Source: Natronospira sp. (lineage in GTDB: Bacteria; Pseudomonadota; Gammaproteobacteria; Natronospirales; Natronospiraceae). Taken from it: 64,000 nt of DNA. The DNA lies in NCBI GenBank assembly GCA_003558125.1, contig PWMQ01000090.1, forward strand, positions 1 through 64,000. Direction: 5' to 3'. This document shows positions 26,596-35,721 of this stretch, piece after piece. Position numbers and translations under genes: made by a program. The notes under the pieces are model-generated. The model was not told where the DNA came from. It did no database searches and saw only the letters and a program-made list of their open reading frames with translations. Each line of letters opens with the position of its first letter. The stretch's first letter is position 1.

Positions 26596-27063
26596 TCAGG
26601 CGGAGAGATCACGCACACAGCCGGGCGGCGGGCCGGGCAGGCGACGAATCACCCGGGGCAGGAAGGCAGGCCGGTCACCGAGGCCGCGGCTCAGGCGGCG
26701 GGCAGCCAGCAGGCCGAGAGCGAATCCGGCCACGCCGGCCAAAATCAACAGCCATTCGGACAGGCCCATGGCATGGGCCAGGGAACTGCCCGCCACCAGG
26801 CCCAGCAAGGGCGGGAGATAGAGGCCCAGGGCCGCTTTCAGCAAGGCACTGTCCTCCAGGCCCAGCTCGACCCAGCTTCCCTCGGGATGAAACGCGGGGT
26901 CCGCCGCCTGGACCAGATGCAGGCGCTTGCCCAGCCAGCGGCCCAGCAAACCGCCGCCGCAACCCTTGCCTTCGGCGCAGCGGGGACAATCACGGCGACT
27001 GCTGGCTTCCACCCAGGCAACGGCACCTTCGCGGCGGACAATGCGACCGGATTCAGTGATCAA
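26596..27063 (-). CDS. rseC: RseC/MucC family SoxR-reducing system protein
   Basis: A 155-aa inner-membrane protein. The cytoplasmic N-terminus has a Cys-rich cluster CPRCAEGKGCGGG (residues ~26-38), followed by two transmembrane helices (LYLPPLLGLVAGSSLAHAMG and LLILAGVAGFALGLLAARRL). RseC takes part in reducing the SoxR iron-sulfur cluster together with Rsx proteins and is the fourth gene of the classical rpoE operon. The start overlaps rseB by four bases. Confidence 0.93.
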   Translation of the reverse strand: MITESGRIVRREGAVAWVEASSRRDCPRCAEGKGCGGGLLGRWLGKRLHLVQAADPAFHPEGSWVELGLEDSALLKAALGLYLPPLLGLVAGSSLAHAMGLSEWLLILAGVAGFALGLLAARRLSRGLGDRPAFLPRVIRRLPGPPPGCVRDLSA

Positions 27064-28079
27064 GGCTCGAGCTTCTCGGCCAGACGCCGAGGCAGGCTGT
27101 CAATTTCGCTGGCGATGGCGGTCACCGTCTTCATGGGAACCTCCCCCACCACGGTGATCTGATGGTCATCCACCTGCCGGCCGTGAGCACTGACACTGCC
27201 CATGCGGGACTCGCCCTCGAAGCCCCGGCGTTCTTCGCCCAGCGGCTCCACAAAAATCGATACCTGGGCAATGCCATCGGACAGAATCAAATGATGCAGG
27301 ATGACGTCATTGCCGGCACGGCGGGGTTCGGACTGAGCGGCAACCAGGCGGAAACCATCCGGCAGCGCGTCAAACAGCGTGGGTAGATCCTGCTCGGACT
27401 CACCCGGGCGCTTACGGGAATACCGGGCATGACGGGTACCAAAGGCCTCCGCCTCTTTCTCCAGCACCGGATCCAGCTCTTCATCGCTGATATCCACATC
27501 CAGCATGATGTCGGTAAACATCACCTGCTGGATGACTTCACCATCAGCGGAGACCATGTCATTGCGGAGGGGCATGCCGGTTTCCCGGTCAAGCCAGAAG
27601 CGAAATCCATAGCGCAGTTCATCCTCCGGCTGAATACCGATGATATTCGCTGCGCGGCCGGCCACCCGATCACGGCCGAGGCTGATCAGGCTGTAGTGGC
27701 CACTGTCCAGATCCTTTAGCTTGTCACCCAGGTAGGCATTGAAGCGGGCCGCGGCCTGCCTCAGGTCCACATCCCCGTCGTCATCCTTGGCGAAGATGCA
27801 CTTGACCGCATCATGTTGACGCAGGAGCTCCCGTTGACTGCCGGTGAGGCTCAGCAGACGCTCACTTGAGCCGCCCTCCCCGGCCCGGTGAACCACTTGA
27901 TGACTCTCCACTTCCCCGCCCTGAATCTGAACGAATGTTCCACGGAAATTCAATTCAGACATGGCCTCCGCCATGCGTTCCAGTGCTGCACGCGGGGTAT
28001 CGGCCTGAACCGCTTGGCTGGCGGCCAGGGCAGCGAGACAGCAAAAGGCCACCATCAGCCGGTGACTGACTGCCTTCAT
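27060..28079 (-). CDS. rseB: Sigma-E factor regulatory protein RseB (MucB)
   Basis: A 339-aa periplasmic protein: signal peptide (LMVAFCCLAALAASQAVQA), then the MucB/RseB N-terminal LolA-like domain (MAEAMSELNFRGTFVQIQGG, ESHQVVHRAG, ERLLSLTGSQREL) and a C-terminal domain (DGFRLVAAQSEPR, HLILSDGIAQVSIFVEP). It binds RseA and protects it from DegS until mislocalised lipids or LPS displace it. It overlaps rseA by four bases and rseC by four. Confidence 0.95.
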   Translation of the reverse strand: MKAVSHRLMVAFCCLAALAASQAVQADTPRAALERMAEAMSELNFRGTFVQIQGGEVESHQVVHRAGEGGSSERLLSLTGSQRELLRQHDAVKCIFAKDDDGDVDLRQAAARFNAYLGDKLKDLDSGHYSLISLGRDRVAGRAANIIGIQPEDELRYGFRFWLDRETGMPLRNDMVSADGEVIQQVMFTDIMLDVDISDEELDPVLEKEAEAFGTRHARYSRKRPGESEQDLPTLFDALPDGFRLVAAQSEPRRAGNDVILHHLILSDGIAQVSIFVEPLGEERRGFEGESRMGSVSAHGRQVDDHQITVVGEVPMKTVTAIASEIDSLPRRLAEKLEP

Positions 28080-28675
28080 TGAGGCTCACTCCCCTCGTCT
28101 CGGTCTTCGCTTTCCGCGTCCAGGGCATCGGCAGCCTGGCTCTCAATCCGCTGGAGGCCGGCGGCGCGGTCCGCGTGGTTGAGACGATAGCTGTTCAGGC
28201 GCTGCCAGGATTCACTGTCTTCCAGTTGCAGGCTTCGGCCGGCTGCCGGAGAGATGCGCGCCGGGGTTGCCCAGGGGTTGGTCTCGACAGTGGATGGCAC
28301 CACTTCGGGAGTGCCAGGGCCCTCATCCAGCTCACCACCCTGCAGCCCCACCAGGGCCACCGTCGCCACACCCGCCGCAACGGCAACACCGGCCACGGGT
28401 CGCAGCCACTCTTGCCACCAGACGGTCCCTACAGCCGGGGCGGCTTCCCGTTCGATGGCGTCCATCACGCCCTTGCTGAAATCCTGATCCAGCAAGGCGA
28501 AACGCTCGGCGCTATCATCGCTGGCCTCAAGCAGTCGGGAACAGCGATGATAACGCTCCCAAGCCTCCGATAGCTCGGGATCATTGGCAAAACGCCTGAC
28601 CAGCAGCTTGGCTTCCCCCTCGTCCAGCTCGCCGTCCATCATGGCCGATAGCTGTTCGCGAAGCTTCTCGCTCAT
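28076..28675 (-). CDS. rseA: Anti-sigma-E factor RseA (MucA)
   Basis: A 199-aa single-pass membrane protein. The N-terminal anti-sigma domain starts EKLREQLSAMMDGELDEGEAKLLVRRF; the transmembrane helix is PVAGVAVAAGVATVALVGL (about residues 93-111), and the periplasmic part carries the RseB-binding region near the C-terminus. It holds RpoE inactive at the membrane until DegS and RseP cleave it. The gene follows rpoE after 17 bases. Confidence 0.93.
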   Translation of the reverse strand: MSEKLREQLSAMMDGELDEGEAKLLVRRFANDPELSEAWERYHRCSRLLEASDDSAERFALLDQDFSKGVMDAIEREAAPAVGTVWWQEWLRPVAGVAVAAGVATVALVGLQGGELDEGPGTPEVVPSTVETNPWATPARISPAAGRSLQLEDSESWQRLNSYRLNHADRAAGLQRIESQAADALDAESEDRDEGSEPQ

Positions 28676-28692
28676 CTCCGTCTCCTATTACC

Positions 28693-29280
28693 TCAGTCCG
28701 AGGCGCCCTCAAGCAATGGCTGAAGCCGATCCGAAATGGCTTCACGTGCCCTGAAAATCCGAGATCGCACTGTTCCGACAGGACAGTCCATGGCTTCGGC
28801 GATCTCTTCGTAAGTCAACCCTTCCAGTTCCCGTAAAACGATGGCAGTACGCAAATCATCCGGCAGGTTGGCGATGGCCTCCTCCACGGTACTGCGAATC
28901 TCTTCCGTCAGCGCCATGCCCTCCGGCGTGTCCACATGCTTTAGACGGGCCTGGATATCGAATTGTTCCGGGTCCTGCAGGTCCACATCCTGGTCCACGG
29001 GACGACGGCGCTCCGCCACCAGATAATTATTGGCCGTATTGATGGCGATTCGATACAGCCAGGTATAAAAGGCACTATCACCGCGGAAATTGGGAAGCGC
29101 GCGATAGGCCTTGATGAACGCCTCCTGCGCCACGTCCAGGGCATCCGCCTGGTCGCGAACATAGCGGGAGATCAGCTTGACGATCTTGTGCTGATATTTG
29201 CGCACCAGCACATCGTAGGCGGCCTTGTCGCCCTGCTGAACTCGTTCAACCAGCAACTGATCCGTTTTCCTGTTGCCCAT
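28693..29280 (-). CDS. rpoE: Extracytoplasmic stress sigma factor RpoE (AlgU)
   Basis: A 195-aa ECF sigma factor. Region 2 holds DALDVAQEAFIKAYRALPNFRGDSAFYTWLYRIAINTA; region 4 holds LRELEGLTYEEIAEAMDCPVGTVRSRIFRARE, the helix-turn-helix reading the -35 element. The N-terminal TDQLLVERVQQGDKAAYDVLVRKYQHKI is nearly identical in style to AlgU/RpoE of Pseudomonas and enterics. A sigma-E-like promoter lies ~50 bp upstream, indicating autoregulation. It is divergent from nadB, a conserved pairing. Confidence 0.97.
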   Translation of the reverse strand: MGNRKTDQLLVERVQQGDKAAYDVLVRKYQHKIVKLISRYVRDQADALDVAQEAFIKAYRALPNFRGDSAFYTWLYRIAINTANNYLVAERRRPVDQDVDLQDPEQFDIQARLKHVDTPEGMALTEEIRSTVEEAIANLPDDLRTAIVLRELEGLTYEEIAEAMDCPVGTVRSRIFRAREAISDRLQPLLEGASD

Positions 29281-29327
29281 CCGGGGCCGATCCTCTGCAG
29301 AGGCGGCTTCTCCCTCGCCCTGTCGGG

Positions 29328-29354
29328 TGTGACCCGCGGACGCCCAGGGAGTTC
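29328..29354 (-). promoter_or_regulatory. Candidate sigma-E (RpoE) promoter of the rpoE operon
   Basis: On the minus strand GAACTC, 16 bases, then TCACA. The known RpoE/AlgU consensus is GAACTT-N16/17-TCTGA, so the -35 box has one mismatch and the -10 box keeps T, C and the final A. The predicted start lies ~40 nt before the rpoE ATG. The position is typical of autoregulated rpoE operons; it has not been tested. Confidence 0.55.
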
Positions 29355-29522
29355 GCCGAAAATGTCGGGTTTTTGATCACAGTGGCAAAGATTACACCAC
29401 CCGCATGGAAGCGCCGCCGTCCCCGATCAACTGGAGGGTCCGGCGGCAGCCCGGTAAACTTGGCGGCTATTGTAACAGAGCCCGCTGCCGACGCCGCCGC
29501 GGGCCTTGCTGGAATTGTGAGC

Positions 29523-31199
29523 ATGGCTGAACGCATACAGGATTATGACGCCATCATCCTTGGCACCGGGGCGGCCGGTCTGGCGGCCGCTGTTGGCCTG
29601 CCCAGCCACTGGCGGGTGGCCCTGGTCAGCAAGGGGCAGCCCGACGCCGGCAGCACGGCCTGGGCCCAGGGTGGCATGTCAGCGGCGGTTGACGCCGGTG
29701 ACAGTATCGATGCCCATGTTCGCGACACCCTGGAGGCCGGCGCAGGGTTGGGCAATGAAATGGCCATACGGCGAGTGGCGGAAGCCGCTCCGAAGATGGC
29801 CCAATGGCTGGGTGAGCTGGGTGTCGCCTTCACTCGCGATGCCCGCAATGAATTGCATCTGACCCAGGAGGGTGGTCACCGCCACCGTCGGGTTCTGCAT
29901 GTGGCCGATGCTACCGGCCGCGCCATTCAGGACAGCCTGGACAAGGCTGTCCGTGCCCAGGCCGAGCGACACTGGCTCACCAACCACATCGCCGTGGACC
30001 TGATCACCAGTCGACGTCAGGGTCTGCCCGGTGACAACCGGGTGCTGGGTGTCTATGTGCTCAATCAGCAGAGTGGCCAGGTGGAAACCCTGCGCAGCCC
30101 CAGAGTGCTGCTGGCCACCGGCGGTGCCAACAAGGTCTATCTCTATACCAGCAACCCGGAGGGCAATACCGGCGATGGCATCGCCATGGCCTGGCGGGTT
30201 GGCTGCCGCGTGGCCAATCTGGAGTTCATGCAATTCCACCCCACCTGTCTGTTCCACCCCGATGCCCGCTCTTTTCTGATCAGCGAGGCCGTGCGAGGTG
30301 AAGGAGGACAGTTGTTGCTGCCGGACGGTGACCGCTTCATGCCCCGATTTCATCCCCAGGCCGAACTGGCGCCTCGGGATGTGGTGGCACGGGCCATTGA
30401 CCATGAAATGAAACGCCTTGGTCTTGAGCATGTTCTGCTCGATATCAGTCACCAGCCCGCCGATCAGGTTCGCCGCCAGTTCCCCACCATCCATGAGCGG
30501 CTGATGAAACTGGGCATCGACATGACCCGCGAAGCCATTCCGGTGGTGCCGGCAGCCCACTACACCTGCGGCGGTGTCATCACCGACCTCGCCGGTCGCA
30601 CCGACCTGCCCGGGCTCTATGCCGCCGGCGAAACCGCCCACACCGGGCTGCATGGTGCCAACCGCATGGCCAGCAACTCCCTGCTGGAGTGCCTGGTGAT
30701 GGGACGGGCCGCCGCCGAGGATATGAGCGAGATTGAACTGCCCCCGGCAAGGGAATCATTGCGAGCCTGGGACGAAAGCCGGGTCACCGATTCCGATGAG
30801 GAAATCGTGGTCAAGCACAACTGGCTGGAGCTGCGTCGCTTCATGTGGGATTACGTGGGCATCGTGCGCAGTGAAAAGCGCCTGCGGCGGGCGGCGGCCA
30901 GGGCGGAACTGCTGCGCTCGGAAATACAGGCTTACTATGCCGGCTTTCGCATCACCCCGGACCTGGTGGAGCTGCGCAATCTCTCTGAAGTGGCCAATCT
31001 GGTCATCCGCTGCGCCCAGCGCCGGCGGGAAAGCCGCGGCCTGCACTACAACCTGGATTGGCCCGATACCCTACCGCCGGAGCGAGCGCGGGATACGGTG
31101 CTGATCCCGCCCAACTGGCCGGGCCGGGAACAACTGCCCCAATGGCCGAGCTTCACGATCCACTCGGTCCCAGCGCAATCGGGTTCTGAGTCGGCGTAG
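29523..31199 (+). CDS. nadB: L-aspartate oxidase NadB
   Basis: A 558-aa FAD enzyme that oxidises L-aspartate to iminoaspartate for NAD synthesis with NadA. The start MAERIQDYDAIILGTGAAGLAAA places the dinucleotide fold at the N-terminus; the 50 extra codons upstream in the frame lie in the rpoE promoter region and are rejected. Other blocks: GSTAWAQGGMSAAV, LEFMQFHPT, LISEAVRGEGG, PAAHYTCGGV and GLHGANRMASNSLLE. The family is about 535 aa, so the size fits. Its last 129 bases overlap the end of ygfX on the opposite strand. Confidence 0.95.
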   Translation: MAERIQDYDAIILGTGAAGLAAAVGLPSHWRVALVSKGQPDAGSTAWAQGGMSAAVDAGDSIDAHVRDTLEAGAGLGNEMAIRRVAEAAPKMAQWLGELGVAFTRDARNELHLTQEGGHRHRRVLHVADATGRAIQDSLDKAVRAQAERHWLTNHIAVDLITSRRQGLPGDNRVLGVYVLNQQSGQVETLRSPRVLLATGGANKVYLYTSNPEGNTGDGIAMAWRVGCRVANLEFMQFHPTCLFHPDARSFLISEAVRGEGGQLLLPDGDRFMPRFHPQAELAPRDVVARAIDHEMKRLGLEHVLLDISHQPADQVRRQFPTIHERLMKLGIDMTREAIPVVPAAHYTCGGVITDLAGRTDLPGLYAAGETAHTGLHGANRMASNSLLECLVMGRAAAEDMSEIELPPARESLRAWDESRVTDSDEEIVVKHNWLELRRFMWDYVGIVRSEKRLRRAAARAELLRSEIQAYYAGFRITPDLVELRNLSEVANLVIRCAQRRRESRGLHYNLDWPDTLPPERARDTVLIPPNWPGREQLPQWPSFTIHSVPAQSGSESA

Positions 31200-31592
31200 G
31201 GAGTCGGCCTCGACGCCGTCGGCGGCCAATACCAGCCAGCCGCCCCCGGTCGGGCCGATCTTCAAGATCAAAAGGGCCTGGGACGACCACTCCACCCGCC
31301 GCAGGGGAATGTGCCGACGTTCCCCCTGTTCATCCACAAGATACAGGCGCCCGCCGGGCTCGAGCACCAGGGCGGTGGCCTCGTGGGCAATGAAGGGAAA
31401 GGCCCAGCAAAGCAGATGCCAGCGCAAGGCCAGGGCATTGAAGGCAAGTAGAAAGAACAGCAGCCAGGGAGGCAGTTGGGCGAGAAAGACGGCCAAGCCC
31501 GTCAGCCCGTGGAGAAACAGAAACAAGAGGAAGAACCGGGGCGATGCCCCGGCATCAATCTGCGTACGGCTGCCGAATCCGTGATACCACAT
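31071..31592 (-). CDS. YgfX/CptA-type membrane protein
   Basis: A 173-aa protein with two adjacent transmembrane helices (FFLLFLFLHGLTGLAVFLAQL and WLLFFLLAFNALALRWHLL) and a soluble C-terminal part (LVLEPGGRLYLVDEQGERRHIPL, SQALLILKIGP, RLRTRLRW). This matches the YgfX family encoded beside sdhE; in E. coli YgfX was reported as a toxin-like inhibitor of FtsZ/MreB, a role debated since. The tail overlaps nadB in convergent orientation by 129 bp, and the start overlaps the end of sdhE by 38 bp. The C-terminal ~40 residues are Arg-rich and may be mere read-through of antisense nadB. Confidence 0.72.
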   Translation of the reverse strand: MWYHGFGSRTQIDAGASPRFFLLFLFLHGLTGLAVFLAQLPPWLLFFLLAFNALALRWHLLCWAFPFIAHEATALVLEPGGRLYLVDEQGERRHIPLRRVEWSSQALLILKIGPTGGGWLVLAADGVEADSLRRLRTRLRWDRVDREARPLGQLFPARPVGRDQHRIPRSLRR

Positions 31593-31818
31593 TGGCGAGA
31601 TCCCTCTCTTCCGGTTCCGTCCGCCCGGTCAGCCAATCCCACAGTTCCGGGTCCTGACGGTCCAGCAAGCGAACAAAAGCCTGCTTCTCATCCTGTGAAG
31701 CAGTCTCCCATGCCCGGGCCAGATAGGCCTCCAGCATGACATCCAGTTCCTTCATGCCCCGCCTGCACAACCAGCGCAGGCGGGACAGAGGTGGCAAGGC
31801 CGAGGCGCCGTCGTCCAT
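31555..31818 (-). CDS. sdhE: FAD assembly factor SdhE (YgfY)
   Basis: An 87-aa protein of the SdhE/Sdh5 family, which promotes covalent FAD attachment to SdhA. The signature appears as RLRWLCRRGMKELDVMLEAYL (residues ~13-33; conserved Arg-Gly and Glu), and DPELWDWLTGR is in the C-terminal half. The ATG at 31818 overlaps the sdhB stop (TGATGG); a TTG one codon earlier is less likely. Being last-but-one in the sdh operon, its function is confirmed by context. Confidence 0.93.
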   Translation of the reverse strand: MDDGASALPPLSRLRWLCRRGMKELDVMLEAYLARAWETASQDEKQAFVRLLDRQDPELWDWLTGRTEPEERDLANVVSRIRQPYAD

Positions 31819-32600
31819 CAATGCTTGCGCTCGGCCAGCAGTTTCTTGGTTTCCACAATAGCCTTGGCCGGATTCAGACCCTTGGGGCAGGCCATGGTGC
31901 AGTTCATGATGGTGTGACAGCGATAGATCTTGAAGGGATCTTCCAGATCATCCAGCCGCTCACCGGTGGCTTCGTCACGGCTGTCCACAATCCAGCGATA
32001 GGCCTGCAGCAGCACCGCCGGGCCGAGATAGCGGTCACCATTCCACCAATAACTGGGGCAGGAGGTCTGGCAGCAGGCACAGAGAATACATTCATAAAGG
32101 CCGTCGAGCTTGGCTCGATCTTCCTTGGACTGCAGGCGTTCCTGATTGGGAGGCGCCGGCGTATCGGTCTTGAGCCAGGGTTCCACGGATGCCAGCTGGG
32201 CATAGAAGTGGGTCATGTCGGTGACCAGATCCTTGACTACATCCATATGGGGCAGAGGATAGATCTTTACATCCCCCTTGATCTCGTCACAGCCCTTGGT
32301 GCAGGCAAGGGTGTTCACTCCGTCGATATTCATGGCGCATGAACCGCAAATGCCTTCACGGCAGGAACGCCGGAACGTCAGACCCGGATCCATTTCATTC
32401 TTGATCTTGATAATGGCATCAAGAACCATGGGCCCGCATTCCTCCATGTTCACCTCATAGGTGTCCATGCGCGGGTTTTCCCCGGAATCGGGGTCATAAC
32501 GATAGACATGAAAGCGCTTGACCTTGTCGCTGTCGCCTTCCGTCTTGTGTGTCTCGCCCTTCTTGATGCGGGAGTTTTTTGGCAGCCGGAAATCAGCCAT
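31818..32600 (-). CDS. sdhB: Succinate dehydrogenase iron-sulfur subunit
   Basis: A 260-aa subunit with three Fe-S clusters: the [2Fe-2S] ferredoxin region [18 protein letters not shown], then [12 protein letters not shown] for the [4Fe-4S], and [20 protein letters not shown] for the [3Fe-4S]. It passes electrons from SdhA to ubiquinone at SdhC/D. The start [15 protein letters not shown] is chosen; 16 further in-frame codons lie in the sdhA-sdhB gap. An extension ([18 protein letters not shown]) relative to E. coli SdhB is typical of the Xanthomonas/Rickettsia-like type. Confidence 0.97.
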   Translation of the reverse strand: MADFRLPKNSRIKKGETHKTEGDSDKVKRFHVYRYDPDSGENPRMDTYEVNMEECGPMVLDAIIKIKNEMDPGLTFRRSCREGICGSCAMNIDGVNTLACTKGCDEIKGDVKIYPLPHMDVVKDLVTDMTHFYAQLASVEPWLKTDTPAPPNQERLQSKEDRAKLDGLYECILCACCQTSCPSYWWNGDRYLGPAVLLQAYRWIVDSRDEATGERLDDLEDPFKIYRCHTIMNCTMACPKGLNPAKAIVETKKLLAERKH

Positions 32601-32648
32601 GTCTGTGCCTCTCCAGTGCGGGTGCCGGGACTGGCCCGAGCACGTCAA

Positions 32649-34439
32649 TCAGTAGGTTCGTGCCTTGGGTGGAATCACATCCACTTCATCGGTCAGGGTA
32701 TCCATGCGAACCGGACGATACTCAATCTTCACCCCACCCTTGCCGTCGTACCAGGCCAGGGTATGTTTCATCCAGTTGTCATCGTCACGATCAGAGTAGT
32801 CTTCACGGGCATGGGCACCCCGACTCTCTTCACGATTCTTGGCCGATTCGATGGTGGCCATGGCCTGACCAAGGAGATTATCCAGCTCCAGGGTTTCCAC
32901 CAGGTCCGAATTCCAGACCAGGGATCGATCGGAAACGGAAACCCGATCGAAAGAAGCAACCGTCTTCTTGAGCTGCTCAATGCCTTCCTGCATCACATCC
33001 CCGGTCCGGAAGACCGCGGCGTGTGACTGCATGGTCTTTTGCATGTCCAGCCGGATGTCGGCCGTTTTGAGATCGCCCTTGGCATTGCGCAGGCGGTCCA
33101 GGCGTTCCAGACAGGCATCACCGGCGTCTGCCGGCAGCGGTTTGTGACGTTGCCCCGGCTCAATCAGCTCACCGCAGCGCTCGGCCACGGCACGACCGAA
33201 GACCACCAGGTCCAGCAGGGAGTTGGAGCCCAGTCGGTTGGCCCCATGCACGGAGACGCAGGCGGCCTCGCCCGCCGCCATCAGGCCGGGCACCACATGA
33301 TCCGGATTACCGTCTTTCAGGGTCAGCACTTCGCCATGGTAATTGGCCGGAATGCCGCCCATGTTGTAGTGCACGGTGGGCAGCACGGGAATGGGTTCCT
33401 TGGTGACGTCCACCCCGGCGAAAATGCGGGCGGTTTCCGCAATGCCCGGGAGGCGTTCGTTGATCACATCGGCGCCCAGATGCTCCAGGTGAAGATGGAT
33501 ATGATCCTTGTCCTTGCCCACACCACGACCTTCACGGATCTCGATTGTCATGGAGCGGGACACCACATCGCGGGATGCCAGATCCTTGGCGTTGGGGGCG
33601 TAACGCTCCATGAAGCGCTCACCCTCGGAGTTGGTCAGATAGCCACCCTCGCCACGCACGCCCTCGGTGATGAGACAGCCGGCACCGTAAACGCCGGTGG
33701 GATGGAACTGCACGAATTCCATGTCCTGCAGCGGCAGGCCGGCACGCAGAACCATGCCATTGCCGTCACCGGTACAGGTATGCGCGGAGGTGCAGGAAAA
33801 GTAGGCACGACCATAACCGCCCGTGGCCAGGATCACGGTATGGGCCTGGAAGCGGTGAATGGTGCCATCCTGCAGATTCCAGGCCATGACCCCGCGGCAG
33901 ACCCCCTCTTCGTCCATGATCAGGTCCAGGGCGAAGTATTCAATGAAGAATTCAGCGTGGTTACGCAGGGCCTGCTGATACAGGGTATGCAGCATGGCGT
34001 GACCGGTGCGGTCGGCGGCGGCACAGGTACGCTGGGCCGTGCCTTCCCCAAAATGCGTGGTCATGCCACCGAAGGGACGCTGGTAGATCTTGCCTTCGTC
34101 GGTGCGTGAGAACGGCACACCATAGTGTTCCAGCTCGATCACCGCCTTGGGTGCTTCCTTGCACATGTACTCAATGGCGTCCTGGTCACCCAGCCAGTCG
34201 GACCCCTTGACGGTGTCATACATATGCCAGCGCCAATCGTCCTCGCCCATGTTGCCTAGGGAAGCACTGATTCCGCCCTGGGCGGCGACAGTGTGACTGC
34301 GCGTGGGGAACACCTTGGTGATGCAGGCTGTGCTGAGATTCTTCTCGGCCAAGCCCAGGGTGGCACGCAGGCCGGCACCGCCGGCACCCACCACCACAAC
34401 GTCATACTGATGATCAATTATCTCGTAGGCCTTCGACAT
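32649..34439 (-). CDS. sdhA: Succinate dehydrogenase flavoprotein subunit
   Basis: A 596-aa subunit that oxidises succinate to fumarate with covalently bound FAD. It has the Rossmann motif [16 protein letters not shown], the flavin-linked His in [11 protein letters not shown] (about residue 47), [23 protein letters not shown], and the active-site [14 protein letters not shown]-terminal [13 protein letters not shown] is typical. The gene begins four bases after sdhD. Complex II acts in both the TCA cycle and the respiratory chain at the inner membrane. Confidence 0.98.
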   Translation of the reverse strand: MSKAYEIIDHQYDVVVVGAGGAGLRATLGLAEKNLSTACITKVFPTRSHTVAAQGGISASLGNMGEDDWRWHMYDTVKGSDWLGDQDAIEYMCKEAPKAVIELEHYGVPFSRTDEGKIYQRPFGGMTTHFGEGTAQRTCAAADRTGHAMLHTLYQQALRNHAEFFIEYFALDLIMDEEGVCRGVMAWNLQDGTIHRFQAHTVILATGGYGRAYFSCTSAHTCTGDGNGMVLRAGLPLQDMEFVQFHPTGVYGAGCLITEGVRGEGGYLTNSEGERFMERYAPNAKDLASRDVVSRSMTIEIREGRGVGKDKDHIHLHLEHLGADVINERLPGIAETARIFAGVDVTKEPIPVLPTVHYNMGGIPANYHGEVLTLKDGNPDHVVPGLMAAGEAACVSVHGANRLGSNSLLDLVVFGRAVAERCGELIEPGQRHKPLPADAGDACLERLDRLRNAKGDLKTADIRLDMQKTMQSHAAVFRTGDVMQEGIEQLKKTVASFDRVSVSDRSLVWNSDLVETLELDNLLGQAMATIESAKNREESRGAHAREDYSDRDDDNWMKHTLAWYDGKGGVKIEYRPVRMDTLTDEVDVIPPKARTY

Positions 34440-34443
34440 TGAC

Positions 34444-34824
34444 TCAGGCTCCGAATGCTACCCGCAGCACGGCGATGATGCCGGCGGCGGCAAGGAAGAA
34501 ATGGACGAAACGGGACAGAACAAGGAATGTCAGGCGTGATCCCTTGCTGGACACATAGTCTTCGATGACGACCTGCAGTCCCAGCTCCGAGTGATAGAAA
34601 AGCGTGCCAATGAACAGCACCAGCAGGATGGTCACCAAGGGATTGGCCATCCACTGACTGACGGTGGCGTAATCGGCACCGGTCATGCTGACCAGGGAGA
34701 CGATAAACCAGATGAACAGGGGGATCAGGGCTACCGCGGTCAGACGCTGGATCAGCCAGTGATGAACACCGTCGCCGGCCGCGCCAAGGCCCTTGGCTCG
34801 CTTCAGGGGAGTTCGCAGGCTCAC
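34444..34824 (-). CDS. sdhD: Succinate dehydrogenase membrane anchor subunit SdhD
   Basis: A 126-aa protein with three transmembrane helices. It starts at GTG 34824, overlapping the sdhC stop (GTGA), giving [23 protein letters not shown], a conserved family N-terminus (LxxxxGLGxAxxGxxHWxxQRLTA). The haem ligand region is [18 protein letters not shown] much longer open frame upstream in the same phase is antisense-like noise within sdhC. Confidence 0.94.
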   Translation of the reverse strand: MSLRTPLKRAKGLGAAGDGVHHWLIQRLTAVALIPLFIWFIVSLVSMTGADYATVSQWMANPLVTILLVLFIGTLFYHSELGLQVVIEDYVSSKGSRLTFLVLSRFVHFFLAAAGIIAVLRVAFGA

Positions 34825-35219
34825 AGGACACCTCCGTGGGTGGCGTAGGCGGCATACCAGGTCAGCAGGGTCAGCAGGACCGCGGCGGCCACGGCCAGAT
34901 AGCCGGACAGCCGAGCGGCGCCCAGGTCCAGACCCTGACCGGCATCCCAGAACAGATGACGCAGGCCATTGCAGAAGTGGTACCAGAACGCCAGGGTCCA
35001 GCCGAACAGCAACAGGCGGCCGGGCCAGGAAGCGATCAGCTCCTGGGCGGTGGCGTAGGCAGTGGGACCGGCTGCGACCGATACCAGCCAGTACACGAGA
35101 AAGATGGTCCCGATCGTCAGAAACACGCCCGTGATGCGGTGCAGGATGGACAATGCCATCGTCCACATAAAGCGATAGATCTGGAGATGGGGTGAAACCG
35201 GCCGGTTTTCTGCCGCCAT
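34821..35219 (-). CDS. sdhC: Succinate dehydrogenase cytochrome b556 subunit SdhC
   Basis: A 132-aa membrane subunit. RPVSPHLQIYRF and ALSILHRITGVFL are the diagnostic N-terminal blocks, with the haem-ligand His in a later helix (WYHFCNGLRHLFWD). Three helices in total. The ATG at 35219 has GAGG eight bases upstream; a GTG at 35228 is possible but lacks a site. First structural gene of the sdh operon; the 128-bp stretch between it and the SdhAF4 gene probably carries a promoter, but I could not single one out. Confidence 0.95.
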   Translation of the reverse strand: MAAENRPVSPHLQIYRFMWTMALSILHRITGVFLTIGTIFLVYWLVSVAAGPTAYATAQELIASWPGRLLLFGWTLAFWYHFCNGLRHLFWDAGQGLDLGAARLSGYLAVAAAVLLTLLTWYAAYATHGGVL

Positions 35220-35347
35220 GCGGGTCACCTCGATTCAATGAATGAACAATTCAGGTGGAGCAGCGATGGATTCCTTGCCACCAGAGTCAGACCAATTCCG
35301 CCTCCACAGCCATGCCGGCGATTCAGGAGGCAAGCGTTTCTCCGGTT

Positions 35348-35548
35348 TCAGAAATCCGAGCAGCGCCCCTTCACTTCCCAGTCGCCGTAGCGGGTCGGCT
35401 CCGGCCCCTTGGGGCCGCCGATCTCGCGCGGGCCTTGATGCTCGCTTTCAGCCGATTGCCCGTCACCTGCCACACCGGCATCCTCGCCGGCCAATCCACC
35501 GGTCGCCCGTGCCCGTCTGAATTCTCTTTCTTTCTCGGACATGGACAT
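35348..35548 (-). CDS. SdhAF4-like succinate dehydrogenase assembly factor (DUF1674)
   Basis: A 66-aa protein whose C-terminus is the DUF1674 signature: IGGPKGPEPTRYGDWEVKGRC followed by SDF. In mitochondria SdhAF4 binds the flavinated SdhA and helps it assemble with SdhB while limiting radical formation. The N-terminal part (MSMSEKEREFRRARA) is charged and probably disordered. The longer frame to 35620 adds 24 residues lacking similarity; ATGs at 35548 and 35542 are both plausible. It lies directly before sdhC on the same strand, which strongly supports the role. The family is best known from alphaproteobacteria and eukaryotes. Confidence 0.8.
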   Translation of the reverse strand: MSMSEKEREFRRARATGGLAGEDAGVAGDGQSAESEHQGPREIGGPKGPEPTRYGDWEVKGRCSDF

Positions 35549-35721
35549 GGGCTCGCTCCCGGAGTGACATGAAACGGTACGACCATCCATCGAAGGCGGT
35601 GGAAACAGCTCGGCGGGCACAGACGCCCGCCGGGTTCGACCACTTTCGAAAGCTCGCAGTATTCTATACGCTGACGCGCCCTTGGCAAAGTCACCCCGAG
35701 CGGAGACAGTGGTAGAAGCCC

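Noticed and set aside
33039-34109. A 356-codon plus-strand frame
   Set aside because: Antisense to sdhA; no family features.
34825-35238. Upstream extension of the sdhD frame to 264 codons
   Set aside because: The extension overlaps sdhC in another frame and looks non-natural; the GTG at 34824 gives a normal SdhD.
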